Shown here in pieces: positions 54,884 through 62,978 of a stretch of 64,000 nucleotides of DNA. This DNA is from Sphingomonas sp. AR_OL41 (GTDB lineage: Bacteria; Pseudomonadota; Alphaproteobacteria; Sphingomonadales; Sphingomonadaceae): contig NZ_JARYTI010000010.1 in assembly GCF_029911635.1 (NCBI RefSeq), positions 83,648-147,647 of the forward strand. Direction: 5' to 3'. A program made the translations under genes and the position numbers. The notes beneath the pieces were generated by a model. The model searched no databases. It was not told the origin of the DNA and saw only the letters and a list, made by a program, of their open reading frames with translations. The stretch's first letter is position 1; each line of letters starts with the position of its first letter.

Positions 54884-55756
54884 TCATGACATGCGCCGCT
54901 TGCGCTCGATGAGCTGCAGGATCAGCGGGGTGAGGATCAGCTGCATCGCGATGTCGAGCTTGTTGCCCGGCATCACGATCGAGTTCGGCCGCGACATGAA
55001 GGATTGCGGCACCATCGACAGCAAATAGGGAAAATCGATCCCACGCGGATTGGCGAAGCGGATCACCAGCATCGATTCGTCCGGGGTCGGGATCCAACGC
55101 GCGACAAACGGATTCGACGTGTCGACGATCGGCACACGCTGGAAATTGATGTTGGTCTCGGAAAATTGCGGTGTGATGTACCTGACATAATCGGGCATCC
55201 GCCGCAGGATCACGTCCATCACCGCCTCGGCCGAATAGCCACGCGTCGCGCGGTCGCGGTGGATTTTCTGGATCCATTCGAGATTGATTACCGGCACGAC
55301 GCCGATCTTGAGGTCGGCATGCCGCGCGACATTGACGGTGTCGGTCACCGCACAGCCGTGCAACCCCTCGTAAAACAGCAGGTCGCTCGGCGAAAAATCG
55401 ACCCACGGCGTAAAGGTGCCCGGTGCCGCGCCGCGTGCTTCGGCCTCATCGTCGTCATGGATATAGGTCCGCGTCTGCCCCGTGCCGCTCTCGCCATATT
55501 GTGCGAACACCGCCTCCAGCCGTTCCAGCTCGTTGGCGTTGGGGTGGAAATGGGTGAAGTTGGGATTGCCGGCCTCGCGCTCGGCGGCGACTTTCGCGGC
55601 CATGTCGGCGCGGTTGTAGCGGTGGAAGGCGTCGCCCTCGATGAACGCCGCCTCGACCTTTTCGCGGCGGAAAATCTGCTCGAAGATGCGCTTGACCGAG
55701 GTCGTCCCCGCGCCCGACGAGCCGGTGATCGAGATGATCGGATGGCGTGCCGACAT
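54884..55756 (-). CDS. cbbP: Phosphoribulokinase
   Basis: 290 residues, class I bacterial PRK. It phosphorylates ribulose-5-phosphate to the RuBisCO substrate. The P-loop is ITGSSGAGTTSVKR; EGDAFHRYNRADM, TPWVDFSPSDLLFYEGLHGC and RRMPDYVRYITPQF are family segments carrying the catalytic aspartate and substrate arginines. The length fits the octameric, NADH-activated proteobacterial enzyme. ATG 55756 is the family start; the frame extends upstream through cbbF but is not coding. PRK is diagnostic for an operative Calvin cycle. Confidence 0.97.
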   Translation of the reverse strand: MSARHPIISITGSSGAGTTSVKRIFEQIFRREKVEAAFIEGDAFHRYNRADMAAKVAAEREAGNPNFTHFHPNANELERLEAVFAQYGESGTGQTRTYIHDDDEAEARGAAPGTFTPWVDFSPSDLLFYEGLHGCAVTDTVNVARHADLKIGVVPVINLEWIQKIHRDRATRGYSAEAVMDVILRRMPDYVRYITPQFSETNINFQRVPIVDTSNPFVARWIPTPDESMLVIRFANPRGIDFPYLLSMVPQSFMSRPNSIVMPGNKLDIAMQLILTPLILQLIERKRRMS

Positions 55757-55767
55757 CGCGCTCCCCC

Positions 55768-56817
55768 TCAGGCCCGGAACAGGCCGCGCTTGCCGAACAA
55801 CGGCGCGCGGTCTGCCATCTGGCTCGGCATGCTGTGATAACGGCCGATCCGCGTGACCTCGGCGGTCGAGCCGAACACCAAAGGCGTGCGCTGGTGCAGT
55901 TCGGTCGCGGCGAGATCGAGGATCGGGTCGAGCGTGTCGGTTGCCATGCCGCCGGCCTGCTCGACCAGCATGGCGATCGGATGCGCTTCGTAGACCAGTC
56001 GCAGGCGGCCCTGCGCGTAGCCGCGCCGCCGGTCGCCGGGGTAAAGAAAGGCGCCGCCGCGCGTCATGATGCGATAGGTCTCGGCGACCAGCGAGGCGAG
56101 CCAGCGCATGTTGAACTCGGACTCGCGCGGGCCGTGACCGCCCTTGATGCAATCGTCGAAATAGAGCCGCACCGCCTCGTCCCAATGGCGATAGTTCGAG
56201 GCATTGATGGCAAATTCGCGCGTCTTGGGCGGGATCTGCTGGTCGGCGCGGGCCAGCCTGAACAGCGCGTCGCGCCGCGAATAGATGAACAGATGCGTGC
56301 CGGCACCGACCGTCACGACCAGCGCAGTCTGCGGGCCATAAATGAGAAAGCCGGCGGCGAGTTGCTCGCGCCCCGGTCGCAGGAAGCTCGCCAGCGGATC
56401 GATCGTCGGATCGCCGCGCACCGCGCGCAGCGAAAAGATCGTGCCGATCGAGACATTGGTGTCGATGTTCGACGAGCCGTCGAGCGGGTCGATCGCCAGC
56501 GCCAGCGGACGGTCGGCGGCGATCAGCACTGGCTCGGCCAGCTCCTCCGACGCGTAAAGTGCTACCGGGGAATCCGTTATCACGCCGAGAAAACGTTCGT
56601 CGGCCAGAATATCGAGCCCGCGCTGTTCGTCACCATCGCTGTTCGCGCTGCCGCCGGTCTCGGCGAAGGTCGCACCCAACGGTCCCTCGGCAATCGTCGC
56701 GGCGATACCGACGCCCGCCTCGGCGATCAGCCGGATGGTGGTCGCGACCGCGGCGGCATGCGGGGAAGGTGTCGCGGCATGCTGCGACAACCAGGTGTCG
56801 AGGTCATGTCCGGCCAT
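55768..56817 (-). CDS. cbbF: Fructose-1,6-bisphosphatase class I
   Basis: 349 residues. It hydrolyses FBP, and in this context often SBP. The metal and phosphate site is LAIDPLDGSSNIDTNVSIGT; YASEELAEPV, GGAFLYPGD and YEAHPIAMLVEQAGG are further family segments. It is the first gene of the cbb operon. It diverges from cbbR across 140 bp that contain the probable CbbR sites, and its stop is 11 bp before cbbP. Confidence 0.96.
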   Translation of the reverse strand: MAGHDLDTWLSQHAATPSPHAAAVATTIRLIAEAGVGIAATIAEGPLGATFAETGGSANSDGDEQRGLDILADERFLGVITDSPVALYASEELAEPVLIAADRPLALAIDPLDGSSNIDTNVSIGTIFSLRAVRGDPTIDPLASFLRPGREQLAAGFLIYGPQTALVVTVGAGTHLFIYSRRDALFRLARADQQIPPKTREFAINASNYRHWDEAVRLYFDDCIKGGHGPRESEFNMRWLASLVAETYRIMTRGGAFLYPGDRRRGYAQGRLRLVYEAHPIAMLVEQAGGMATDTLDPILDLAATELHQRTPLVFGSTAEVTRIGRYHSMPSQMADRAPLFGKRGLFRA

Positions 56818-56902
56818 GGCGGTCGCGCTCGGTCATGCCACTCTCCTGGCGGCGCGCACCGGTTTCGATGTCGCGACCGGACAAGAAGGCCAGCAGAACG
56901 GG

Positions 56903-56949
56903 ATTTAGTAAAGTTCGTTATATTTACAGATTGCGTAAGTTTTGCTTAC
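56903..56949. promoter_or_regulatory. cbbR-cbbF intergenic region with probable CbbR sites
   Basis: The 140-bp divergent gap is the only AT-rich part of the locus. It holds the inverted repeat GTAAG-TTTTG... reading GTAAGTTTTGCTTAC (56935-56949) next to the cbbR start, and a looser TTTAGTAAAG element at about 56904. Both fit the T-N11-A and TNA-N7-TNA patterns bound by LysR-type CbbR proteins. Confidence 0.6.
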
Positions 56950-56957
56950 TCTGCGCG

Positions 56958-57884
56958 GTGCGCAACCTTACCCTTCGCCAGCTTCATGCGATGACCACGG
57001 TCGATCGGCTCGGCAAGATCACGCTCGCCGCACGCGAGATCGGGCTGACCGCGCCGGCGGTGACGCTGCAGATCCAGCAGGCCGAAGCCGAGGCCGGTAC
57101 CGTGCTGTTCGACCGCACTGCCGACGGGCTGCGCGCGACCGATGCCGGCCGTGCGGTCATCGCCGCCGCGCAGACGATCGAGGAGCGGCTTTCCCAGCTG
57201 CGCGACGAATTGACCGCGATCCGTGGCGCTGGACGCGGCACGCTGCGGCTCGGCGCGGTATCGACCGCGAAATATTTCGCACCCAAGATGGTCGCCGCGT
57301 TCATGGCGGCATTGCCCGGGATCGAGGTGCGGCTGATCATCGGCAACCGCGCGGCGACGATTGCCGCGATCGAGAATCATGAGGTCGATTTCGCGCTGAT
57401 GGGTCGTCCGCCGCGCCAGGTGCCGCTGCGCTCCTACCTGATCGGCGACCACCCGCTGGTGATCATCGCCGCGCCCGATCATCCCCTCGCGCGCGTGCGC
57501 CGCATAACGCGCAGCCGCATTGCCGACGAAACTTTTCTGGTGCGTGAGCCCGGTTCGGGCACGCGCATGTCGCTCGAACTGTTTCTCGGCGAGATCCCCG
57601 GGCGGCTCGACAATCTCGGGGTCGAATTCGGTTCCAACGAATCGATCAAGCAGGCGGTGATGGCCGGGCTCGGCGTCGGATTCATCTCGGCGCATACCAT
57701 CGCGATGGAGGTAGAATTGGGCAGATTGGCGATCCTCGACGTGGTCGACACGCCGATCCAGCGGCACTGGTTCGCGGTCAGCCGCAGCGATCGATCGCTG
57801 TCGCCGGCCATGGCGGCGTTCAAGGATTTTATCATCGGGCAGGGCCGCACCTTCCTCCCCGATATTGCAGGCTTGAACGCATGA
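56958..57884 (+). CDS. cbbR: LysR-type regulator CbbR
   Basis: 308 residues. The N-terminal winged helix-turn-helix (RNLTLRQLHAMTTVDRLGKI; TAPAVTLQIQQAEAEAG) is followed by a periplasmic-binding-protein-like effector domain (GTLRLGAVSTAKYFAPKMVA; SNESIKQAVMAGLGVGF). CbbR activates the divergent cbb operon in response to metabolites such as RuBP, PEP or NADPH, depending on species. The GTG at 56958 gives the family N-terminus VRNLTLRQLHA; no ATG lies close by in frame except the internal one at codon 12. It overlaps gph by four bases. Confidence 0.92.
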   Translation: MRNLTLRQLHAMTTVDRLGKITLAAREIGLTAPAVTLQIQQAEAEAGTVLFDRTADGLRATDAGRAVIAAAQTIEERLSQLRDELTAIRGAGRGTLRLGAVSTAKYFAPKMVAAFMAALPGIEVRLIIGNRAATIAAIENHEVDFALMGRPPRQVPLRSYLIGDHPLVIIAAPDHPLARVRRITRSRIADETFLVREPGSGTRMSLELFLGEIPGRLDNLGVEFGSNESIKQAVMAGLGVGFISAHTIAMEVELGRLAILDVVDTPIQRHWFAVSRSDRSLSPAMAAFKDFIIGQGRTFLPDIAGLNA

Positions 57885-58543
57885 CGGCACTTCGCTTCAG
57901 GACAGTTGCCTTCGATCTCGACGGCACGCTGGCCGATACTGCGCCCGATCTCGCGGCGGCGCTCAACCATACACTCACCTTTCTCGGCCGCCGCACCGTC
58001 GCACTGGGTGAGGTGCGCGGCATGATCGGGCACGGCGTGCGAGCCCTGTTATGCAACGGCCTGGCAGCGACGGGCGGCGCCGATGACGCGACGGTCGATG
58101 GCGGATTGCCCGAAATGATGCGCTTCTACGAAGCGCATATTTGCGATCTGACCACCGCCTACCCCGGGGTGGTCGATGCCTTCGACACGCTCGCCGACCG
58201 TGGCGTCGCGCTCGCCTTGTGCACCAACAAGGCGGAACAACTGACGCATCGACTGATCGATGCGCTTGGCTGGCGGGGGCGCTTCGCCGCGATCGTCGGG
58301 GGCGACACGCTTGGCGTGAGCAAGCCGGACCCGGCCCCGCTGCACCATGCGATCGCGCTGGCGGGCGGCGGACCTGCGGCGTTCGTCGGCGATTCGATTA
58401 TCGACATGCAGACCGCCCGCGCGGCCGCGGTGCCGGGCGTCGTGGTGAGCTTCGGCTTTGCCGACCGCCCGGCAGACCAACTCGGTGCCGATGCGGTGAT
58501 CGATCGGTACGATGCGCTATTGTCGGTTCTTGCCGCCCTGTAA
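57881..58543 (+). CDS. gph: Phosphoglycolate phosphatase
   Basis: 220 residues, HAD superfamily with a helical cap. Motif I is AFDLDGTLADTAPDLAAAL, motif II CTNKAEQLTHRLID, motif III VSKPDPAPLHHAI and motif IV FVGDSIIDMQTA. It dephosphorylates 2-phosphoglycolate made when RuBisCO reacts with O2, and is often named CbbZ in cbb clusters. The four-base overlap with cbbR ties it to this locus although it points away from the main operon. An aerobic RuBisCO user needs this activity. Confidence 0.93.
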   Translation: MTALRFRTVAFDLDGTLADTAPDLAAALNHTLTFLGRRTVALGEVRGMIGHGVRALLCNGLAATGGADDATVDGGLPEMMRFYEAHICDLTTAYPGVVDAFDTLADRGVALALCTNKAEQLTHRLIDALGWRGRFAAIVGGDTLGVSKPDPAPLHHAIALAGGGPAAFVGDSIIDMQTARAAAVPGVVVSFGFADRPADQLGADAVIDRYDALLSVLAAL

Positions 58544-58623
58544 TCGTCACGCCGAATTCACGACGCCTCCATCACCGCTGCATCGACCGCGCGCAGCTTC
58601 CCGCCGCCAGGGGAGTGATCGGA

Positions 58624-59580
58624 TTGAAGCGTTTGATGGTGGCGGGCGGGCTGCTCGTGGCGCTCGCAGGACTCACCTTGTGGTGCTGGTCGGAGGCGTA
58701 CGGCGTCAACAACGTCGCGCGTAACGGCGGCTCCTATTGGGTCGATATGACGCCGGACGATCCGCGATTGTCGCCGGCGATGCGCCTCGCGCTCACTGTC
58801 CCGGCACCGGAAGCGGTACCGGGACGGCTGGTCTGGCATCAGGGAGCGCCCGGCTTCGAAGTCGCGACGCTGGCGGTGATGGTGCGCGGGCGACAGGTCG
58901 ACGCGTTATTGCTCAACCGCATCGATCCGGCGCGCTACCGTTTCGTGGTACGCAACGCACCGCGCGGTGACAGGGGAATCGATGAATGGGAAAATGCCCT
59001 CCCTTCGGCCGCGTTGATCGTCAACGGCAGCTATTTCGATGTCACCGGTCGCCCCGACACACCGTTTCTCAGTGAGGGCGCCGCGATGGGGCCGGGACAA
59101 TATGACGCGCGGGCCGGGGCATTCGTCGCGGGCGACGACCGCGCCGATATCAGGGATTTGTCGAAAGCGGACTGGCGGCAGGCCTTTGCCGGCGCGCGCA
59201 ACGCGATGGTGTCCTATCCGCTCTTGATCGGTGCCGACGGCCAGACCCATGTCATGGTCAAGAGCCGCTGGCTGGCCAATCGCAGCTTCGTAGGGCGCGA
59301 TGGCAGGGGGCGAATCATTATCGGCTCGACCCGCGAAGCCTTTTTTCCGCTCGACCGTCTCGCGACCTTCCTGCAGCGCACACCGCTCGACCTGAAGCTG
59401 GCGCTCAACCTCGATGGCGGGCCCGTGGCGTGCCAGAGCGTCCGGCTAAAGGGGTTCCGCCGGAAATCCTACGCGCGCTGGGAGGCGCAGGTGTCGGGCG
59501 ACCGGGTGACGCTGCTGCGCTGGCCGTTCACCGGCACCAGCGTCGCGATGCCGATCGTGCTGACGGTAGAACCACGCTAG
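58624..59580 (+). CDS. Exported phosphodiester-glycosidase-domain protein (NAGPA-like)
   Basis: About 318 residues with an N-terminal hydrophobic anchor or signal peptide (MKRLMVAGGLLVALAGLTLW). The core shows ALIVNGSYFDVTGRPDTPF, AMVSYPLLIGADGQ, RGRIIIGSTREAFFPLDRLA and LALNLDGGPVACQSV, the pattern of the phosphodiester glycosidase (DUF2233/NAGPA) family, which cleaves GlcNAc-1-phosphodiesters. The native substrate in bacteria is mostly unknown. TTG 58624 is chosen because GGGGAG lies nine bases upstream; GTG 58615 and ATG 58636 are in frame alternatives. It is 80 bp after gph on the same strand and functionally unrelated. Confidence 0.8.
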   Translation: MKRLMVAGGLLVALAGLTLWCWSEAYGVNNVARNGGSYWVDMTPDDPRLSPAMRLALTVPAPEAVPGRLVWHQGAPGFEVATLAVMVRGRQVDALLLNRIDPARYRFVVRNAPRGDRGIDEWENALPSAALIVNGSYFDVTGRPDTPFLSEGAAMGPGQYDARAGAFVAGDDRADIRDLSKADWRQAFAGARNAMVSYPLLIGADGQTHVMVKSRWLANRSFVGRDGRGRIIIGSTREAFFPLDRLATFLQRTPLDLKLALNLDGGPVACQSVRLKGFRRKSYARWEAQVSGDRVTLLRWPFTGTSVAMPIVLTVEPR

Positions 59581-59643
59581 ACGCTGGCATCATCGAATGG
59601 TGCGGTGCAAAGAGCCACGGCAACCATCGCGGGATACCCAGAC

Positions 59644-60165
59644 ATGAGCTTCACCCTATACGACGCGTCTGTGCCGGTCTTCACCAACATCTTGGGCAAC
59701 ATGCGCTCCTGGCTCGACAAGGCCGCAGCCGAAAAGCCCGAGGCCGAATTGCTCGAAGCACGGCTCGCGCCAGACATGCGGCCGCTGCCGGCGCAATATC
59801 AGATGGCGTCGGACAGCGCGAAGAACGCGCTGGCGCGGCTGCGCGGTGTCGACGCGCCGTCGATGCCCGATACCGAGGGGAGCTTTGCCGAGCTGCAAGC
59901 GCGCTGCGACAAGACCATCGCCTTCTTGCAGGAGTGCGATGCCGCGTCGCTGGCCGGTGCCGAAGATCGCACCGTCGAGCTGCGCTTCCCCAATGGCATG
60001 GGCTATCGCTTTACCGGTGCCGACTATCTGACGGGGTTCGCGCTACCCAACTTCTTCTTCCACGCGACCACCGCCTACGCGATCCTGCGCGCCAGTGGCG
60101 TGGCGCTGGGCAAGCCCGATTTCCTCCAGCATCTCGGCGCGCCGAACCTGTCGGCCAACGCCTGA
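59644..60165 (+). CDS. DUF1993 family protein
   Basis: 173 residues. A four-helix-bundle protein of the DinB-like superfamily; conserved parts are VFTNILGNMRSWLDKA, LAPDMRPLPAQYQMASDSAKN and FPNGMGYRFTGADYLTGFALPNFFFHATTAYAILR, which includes the histidine expected at the putative metal site. The biochemical role is unknown. The start at 59644 (MSFTLYDASVPVF) is the family one; the frame is open to 59605. It is followed by a hairpin and converges on flagellin. Confidence 0.88.
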   Translation: MSFTLYDASVPVFTNILGNMRSWLDKAAAEKPEAELLEARLAPDMRPLPAQYQMASDSAKNALARLRGVDAPSMPDTEGSFAELQARCDKTIAFLQECDAASLAGAEDRTVELRFPNGMGYRFTGADYLTGFALPNFFFHATTAYAILRASGVALGKPDFLQHLGAPNLSANA

Positions 60166-60185
60166 CCCGAGCGAGAACGCAAGAA

Positions 60186-60213
60186 ACCCCGGCGGCCATG
60201 TGGCCACCGGGGT
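60186..60213 (-). terminator. Terminator between DUF1993 and flagellin genes
   Basis: ACCCCGG-C-GGCC pairs with GGCC-A-CCGGGGT around an ATGT loop. On the minus strand it is followed by TTTCTT, so it can terminate the flagellin transcript. It also follows the DUF1993 stop on the plus strand by 20 bases. Confidence 0.7.
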
Positions 60214-60294
60214 CCCGTGCGCCCATCCCGCGAGGGCGGACTATTCGGCCCCGACACCCTTGGGGGGGCGGTGCCAGGGCCGTATCCCCGGCCC

Positions 60295-61113
60295 TTACTT
60301 CAGCAGCGAGAGAACGCTCTGCTGGCTCTGGTTCGCTTGGGCGAGCATCGCGGTCGATGCCTGGCTCAGGATCTGCGCCTTGGCGAGGTTCGCCGTTTCG
60401 GACGAGAAGTCGGCGTCCTGGATGCCGCTGCGTGCCTGGCTGAGATTTTCGACATTGTTGGTCAGGTTGTTGACCGCCGACTGCAGCTGGCTCGACGCCG
60501 CACCGAAGGTGGCGCGTGCCGTGTTGACCGTCGTCAGCGCGGTATCGATCGTGCTGAGCGCGCTCGTCGCACCCGATGCGGACGAAAGATCGACCGACGT
60601 TGCGGAAGACAGATCGATCGAACCGAAGCTGATGTCCACGGTGTCGGCCGAAGTCGAGCCGGTTTGGATCGTGACCGTGCCGCTGGTGCCGGCCGAGCCG
60701 TCGAACAGCGCAACATCGTTGAACTTGGTGTTGTCCAGGATGCTGGTGATCTGACCGGTGAGCGCGGTGACTTCGGTCTGCAGGTTGGTGCGGTCGGAGT
60801 CGCTATAGGTGCCCGAAGCCGACTGGACCGCAAGCTCGCGGACGCGCTGCAGCATGTTGGTGACTTCGTTCAGCGCGCCGTCGGCGGTCTGGGCCATCGC
60901 CATGCCGTCATTGGCGTTGCGAATGCCCTGGTTCATGCCGCGGATCGACGAGGTCATCGACGAGGCGATGGCGATGCCGGCGGCATCGTCCTTCGACGAG
61001 TTGATGCGCGAGCCGGTCGACAGGCGCTGCATGGCCTGCTGCAACATGCCACTGGCCGCCGTCGAGGCGTTGCCTGCCCGCAGCGACGCGATATTTGTTC
61101 CGATAACAGTCAT
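60295..61113 (-). CDS. Flagellin
   Basis: 272 residues, about the size of other alphaproteobacterial flagellins. The conserved N-terminal D0/D1 region (TVIGTNIASLRAGNA; LSTGSRINSSKDDAAGIAIA) and the C-terminal D1/D0 region (NLSQARSGIQDADFSSETANLA; QSQQSVLSLLK) are intact, with a short variable Ser/Thr/Gly-rich centre. It is secreted and polymerises to the filament. ATG 61113 gives MTVIGTN; the frame upstream to 61290 is not flagellin-like. It lies divergent from the sigma-54 activator gene that probably controls it. Confidence 0.97.
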   Translation of the reverse strand: MTVIGTNIASLRAGNASTAASGMLQQAMQRLSTGSRINSSKDDAAGIAIASSMTSSIRGMNQGIRNANDGMAMAQTADGALNEVTNMLQRVRELAVQSASGTYSDSDRTNLQTEVTALTGQITSILDNTKFNDVALFDGSAGTSGTVTIQTGSTSADTVDISFGSIDLSSATSVDLSSASGATSALSTIDTALTTVNTARATFGAASSQLQSAVNNLTNNVENLSQARSGIQDADFSSETANLAKAQILSQASTAMLAQANQSQQSVLSLLK

Positions 61114-61349
61114 CTGTGTATCTCCGTTCTGCTCCGACGATCCCCGCCGCCCCCAAGCGGAGGGCTGAGCCGTCACCAGCACTGAACGGCAGAGTCTTTT
61201 CGGGCTTAAGCATTTTTGTTGAGCACGCTTCGCGGCCCTTACGCGCGCGCGGGGAACGCGCGCCCGGAAATAATTTGCCGGGGGCGGCAATGCTTAACCG
61301 TTGGTTTACCCTCTTTGCCGCATTTCCCACATGTCCAAGGGGGAAGTTC

Positions 61350-62612
61350 ATGCGCACCATCGTTCCGTCGGCCGCTCTGCTCCGTGATCGCTATGCGCTG
61401 GTGTCGCATCTGCGCGCCCAGGGCTTCGCCATCGGCACCGCCAGCAATCGACCGCAGGCCGGCGAGCTCTATCTCGTCGCCGAGGGCGAAACCCCGCCGG
61501 CCGCCGCCCGTACGATCATTGTCGGCGATGCCGGCCGTCGCATCGTCCCGTTGCGCGACGGCAGTCCGGCGCGGGTCGATTTCGACCGCGACGACAATGC
61601 CGTCGGTCACGGCTTCGTCGCGGCACTCGCCGCCGAGCCCGGCGCACCGACCGCCGCCGACCCCGAGAGCCTTGCCTTGCTCGCGCTCGCCGAGCGTGTC
61701 GCCCAGGCCGATATCACCGTCCTGATCAACGGCCCGACCGGCACCGGCAAGGAAGTGCTGGCGCGCGCGATCCATCAAGGGTCGAGCCGGCGTGACGGAC
61801 CGTTCGTCGCGATCAACTGCGCGGCACTGCCCGAGACGATGCTCGAGGCGATGCTGTTCGGCCACCAGAAGGGCGCCTTCACCGGCGCATCGTCCGGCGG
61901 CGAAGGCTTTTTTCGCGCCGCCAATGGCGGCACGCTCCTGCTCGACGAGATTGCCGAGATGCCGCTGGGGCTCCAGGCCAAGCTGCTCCGCGCGTTGCAG
62001 GAGCGCGAGGTCATCCCGATCGGCGCGACCAGCGCCGAAAAGATCGACGTCCGGATCATCGCCTGCGCCAACCGCGATTTGCAGGACGAAGTCGCCGCCG
62101 GCCGGTTCCGCGCCGATCTCTATTACCGGCTGTCGGTCTTTCCGCTGACCACCCGCCCGCTCGCCGAGCGCCGCCAGGACATTCCGGTGCTCGCCGCAAC
62201 GCTGATCCTGCGCCACGCCGGCAATCGCGCGATGGTGCCATGGCCGGATCGCAGCGCGATCGACGCGCTGATGGCGCATGACTGGCCGGGCAATGTCCGC
62301 GAGATGGAAAACGTCCTCCAGCGCGCCTTGCTGTTCGCCGCCGGCGACACAATTTCCGCCGAGCACATCGTGTTCGACCGCCCGGCGCCGACGATGCCCA
62401 GCCAATTTGCCGCCGCCAACGACCAACCATCGACGCTCGGCAACATCGTCCAGATGAGCGAGTTCGCCGCGATCCGCGAGACGCTGCGCCAGTGCGGCGG
62501 CAGCCGGATCGAGACTGCGCGCCGCCTCGGCATTTCCGAGCGCACGCTGCGCTACCGCCTCGCCAAGGCGCGCGAGCAGGGTGACGATATCGGCCGGGCG
62601 ATGTCGGCATGA
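61350..62612 (+). CDS. Sigma-54-dependent flagellar transcriptional activator, FlbD-like
   Basis: 420 residues. The central AAA+ domain has Walker A GPTGTGKE, the sigma-54-contacting GAFTGA loop (HQKGAFTGASSGG), Walker B TLLLDEIAE and the second-region GNVREMENVLQRALL. A Fis-type HTH ends the protein (GSRIETARRLGISERTLRYR). The N-terminal 100 residues have no recognisable phospho-acceptor aspartate of a receiver domain, as in Caulobacter FlbD, whose activity depends on FliX. It lies directly upstream of fliE, overlapping it by four bases. ATG 61350 follows AAGGGGGAAG. Confidence 0.9.
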   Translation: MRTIVPSAALLRDRYALVSHLRAQGFAIGTASNRPQAGELYLVAEGETPPAAARTIIVGDAGRRIVPLRDGSPARVDFDRDDNAVGHGFVAALAAEPGAPTAADPESLALLALAERVAQADITVLINGPTGTGKEVLARAIHQGSSRRDGPFVAINCAALPETMLEAMLFGHQKGAFTGASSGGEGFFRAANGGTLLLDEIAEMPLGLQAKLLRALQEREVIPIGATSAEKIDVRIIACANRDLQDEVAAGRFRADLYYRLSVFPLTTRPLAERRQDIPVLAATLILRHAGNRAMVPWPDRSAIDALMAHDWPGNVREMENVLQRALLFAAGDTISAEHIVFDRPAPTMPSQFAAANDQPSTLGNIVQMSEFAAIRETLRQCGGSRIETARRLGISERTLRYRLAKAREQGDDIGRAMSA

Positions 62613-62974
62613 GCGGCATCGGCGATATCGGCGGCGCGATGAGCGTCGATCGGGTGATGCAGCTTCGCGCGCAGATCCTCGAGCGCAACCAGGCGCTGAG
62701 CCGTGCCAGCGAGGGAGCAGGCATCGCAGCGCCCGCAACCACCGGCACGCAGCCCAACAGCTTCGCCCGGTCGATGACCGACGCGTTGAACGCGGTCAAC
62801 GCCGGCCAGCAAAAGGCCGCCGACCTCTCCGCCTCGTACGAGCGCGGCGAGACGATCGACATCGCCAAGGTCATGCTCGCCCGCCAGGAAGCCTCGGTCG
62901 GCTTCGAGGCGACGCTGCAGGTCCGCAACAAGATCCTGTCCGCCTACAAGGACATCATGAGCATGCCGGTGTAA
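62609..62974 (+). CDS. fliE: Flagellar hook-basal body protein FliE
   Basis: 121 residues. FliE joins the MS ring to the proximal rod. The conserved C-terminal half is present (SFARSMTDALNAVNAGQQ; IDIAKVMLARQEASVGFEAT; LQVRNKILSAYKDIMSMPV). It overlaps the upstream activator by four bases and starts the basal-body operon with fliF four bases downstream of its stop. Confidence 0.95.
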   Translation: MSGIGDIGGAMSVDRVMQLRAQILERNQALSRASEGAGIAAPATTGTQPNSFARSMTDALNAVNAGQQKAADLSASYERGETIDIAKVMLARQEASVGFEATLQVRNKILSAYKDIMSMPV

Positions 62975-62978
62975 TGCG

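Noticed and set aside
61300..61340. A TTGG...TTTGC sequence upstream of the flagellar activator looked like a sigma-54 promoter.
   Set aside because: The spacing between GG and GC is 12 rather than 10 bases, which does not fit the strict sigma-54 rule.
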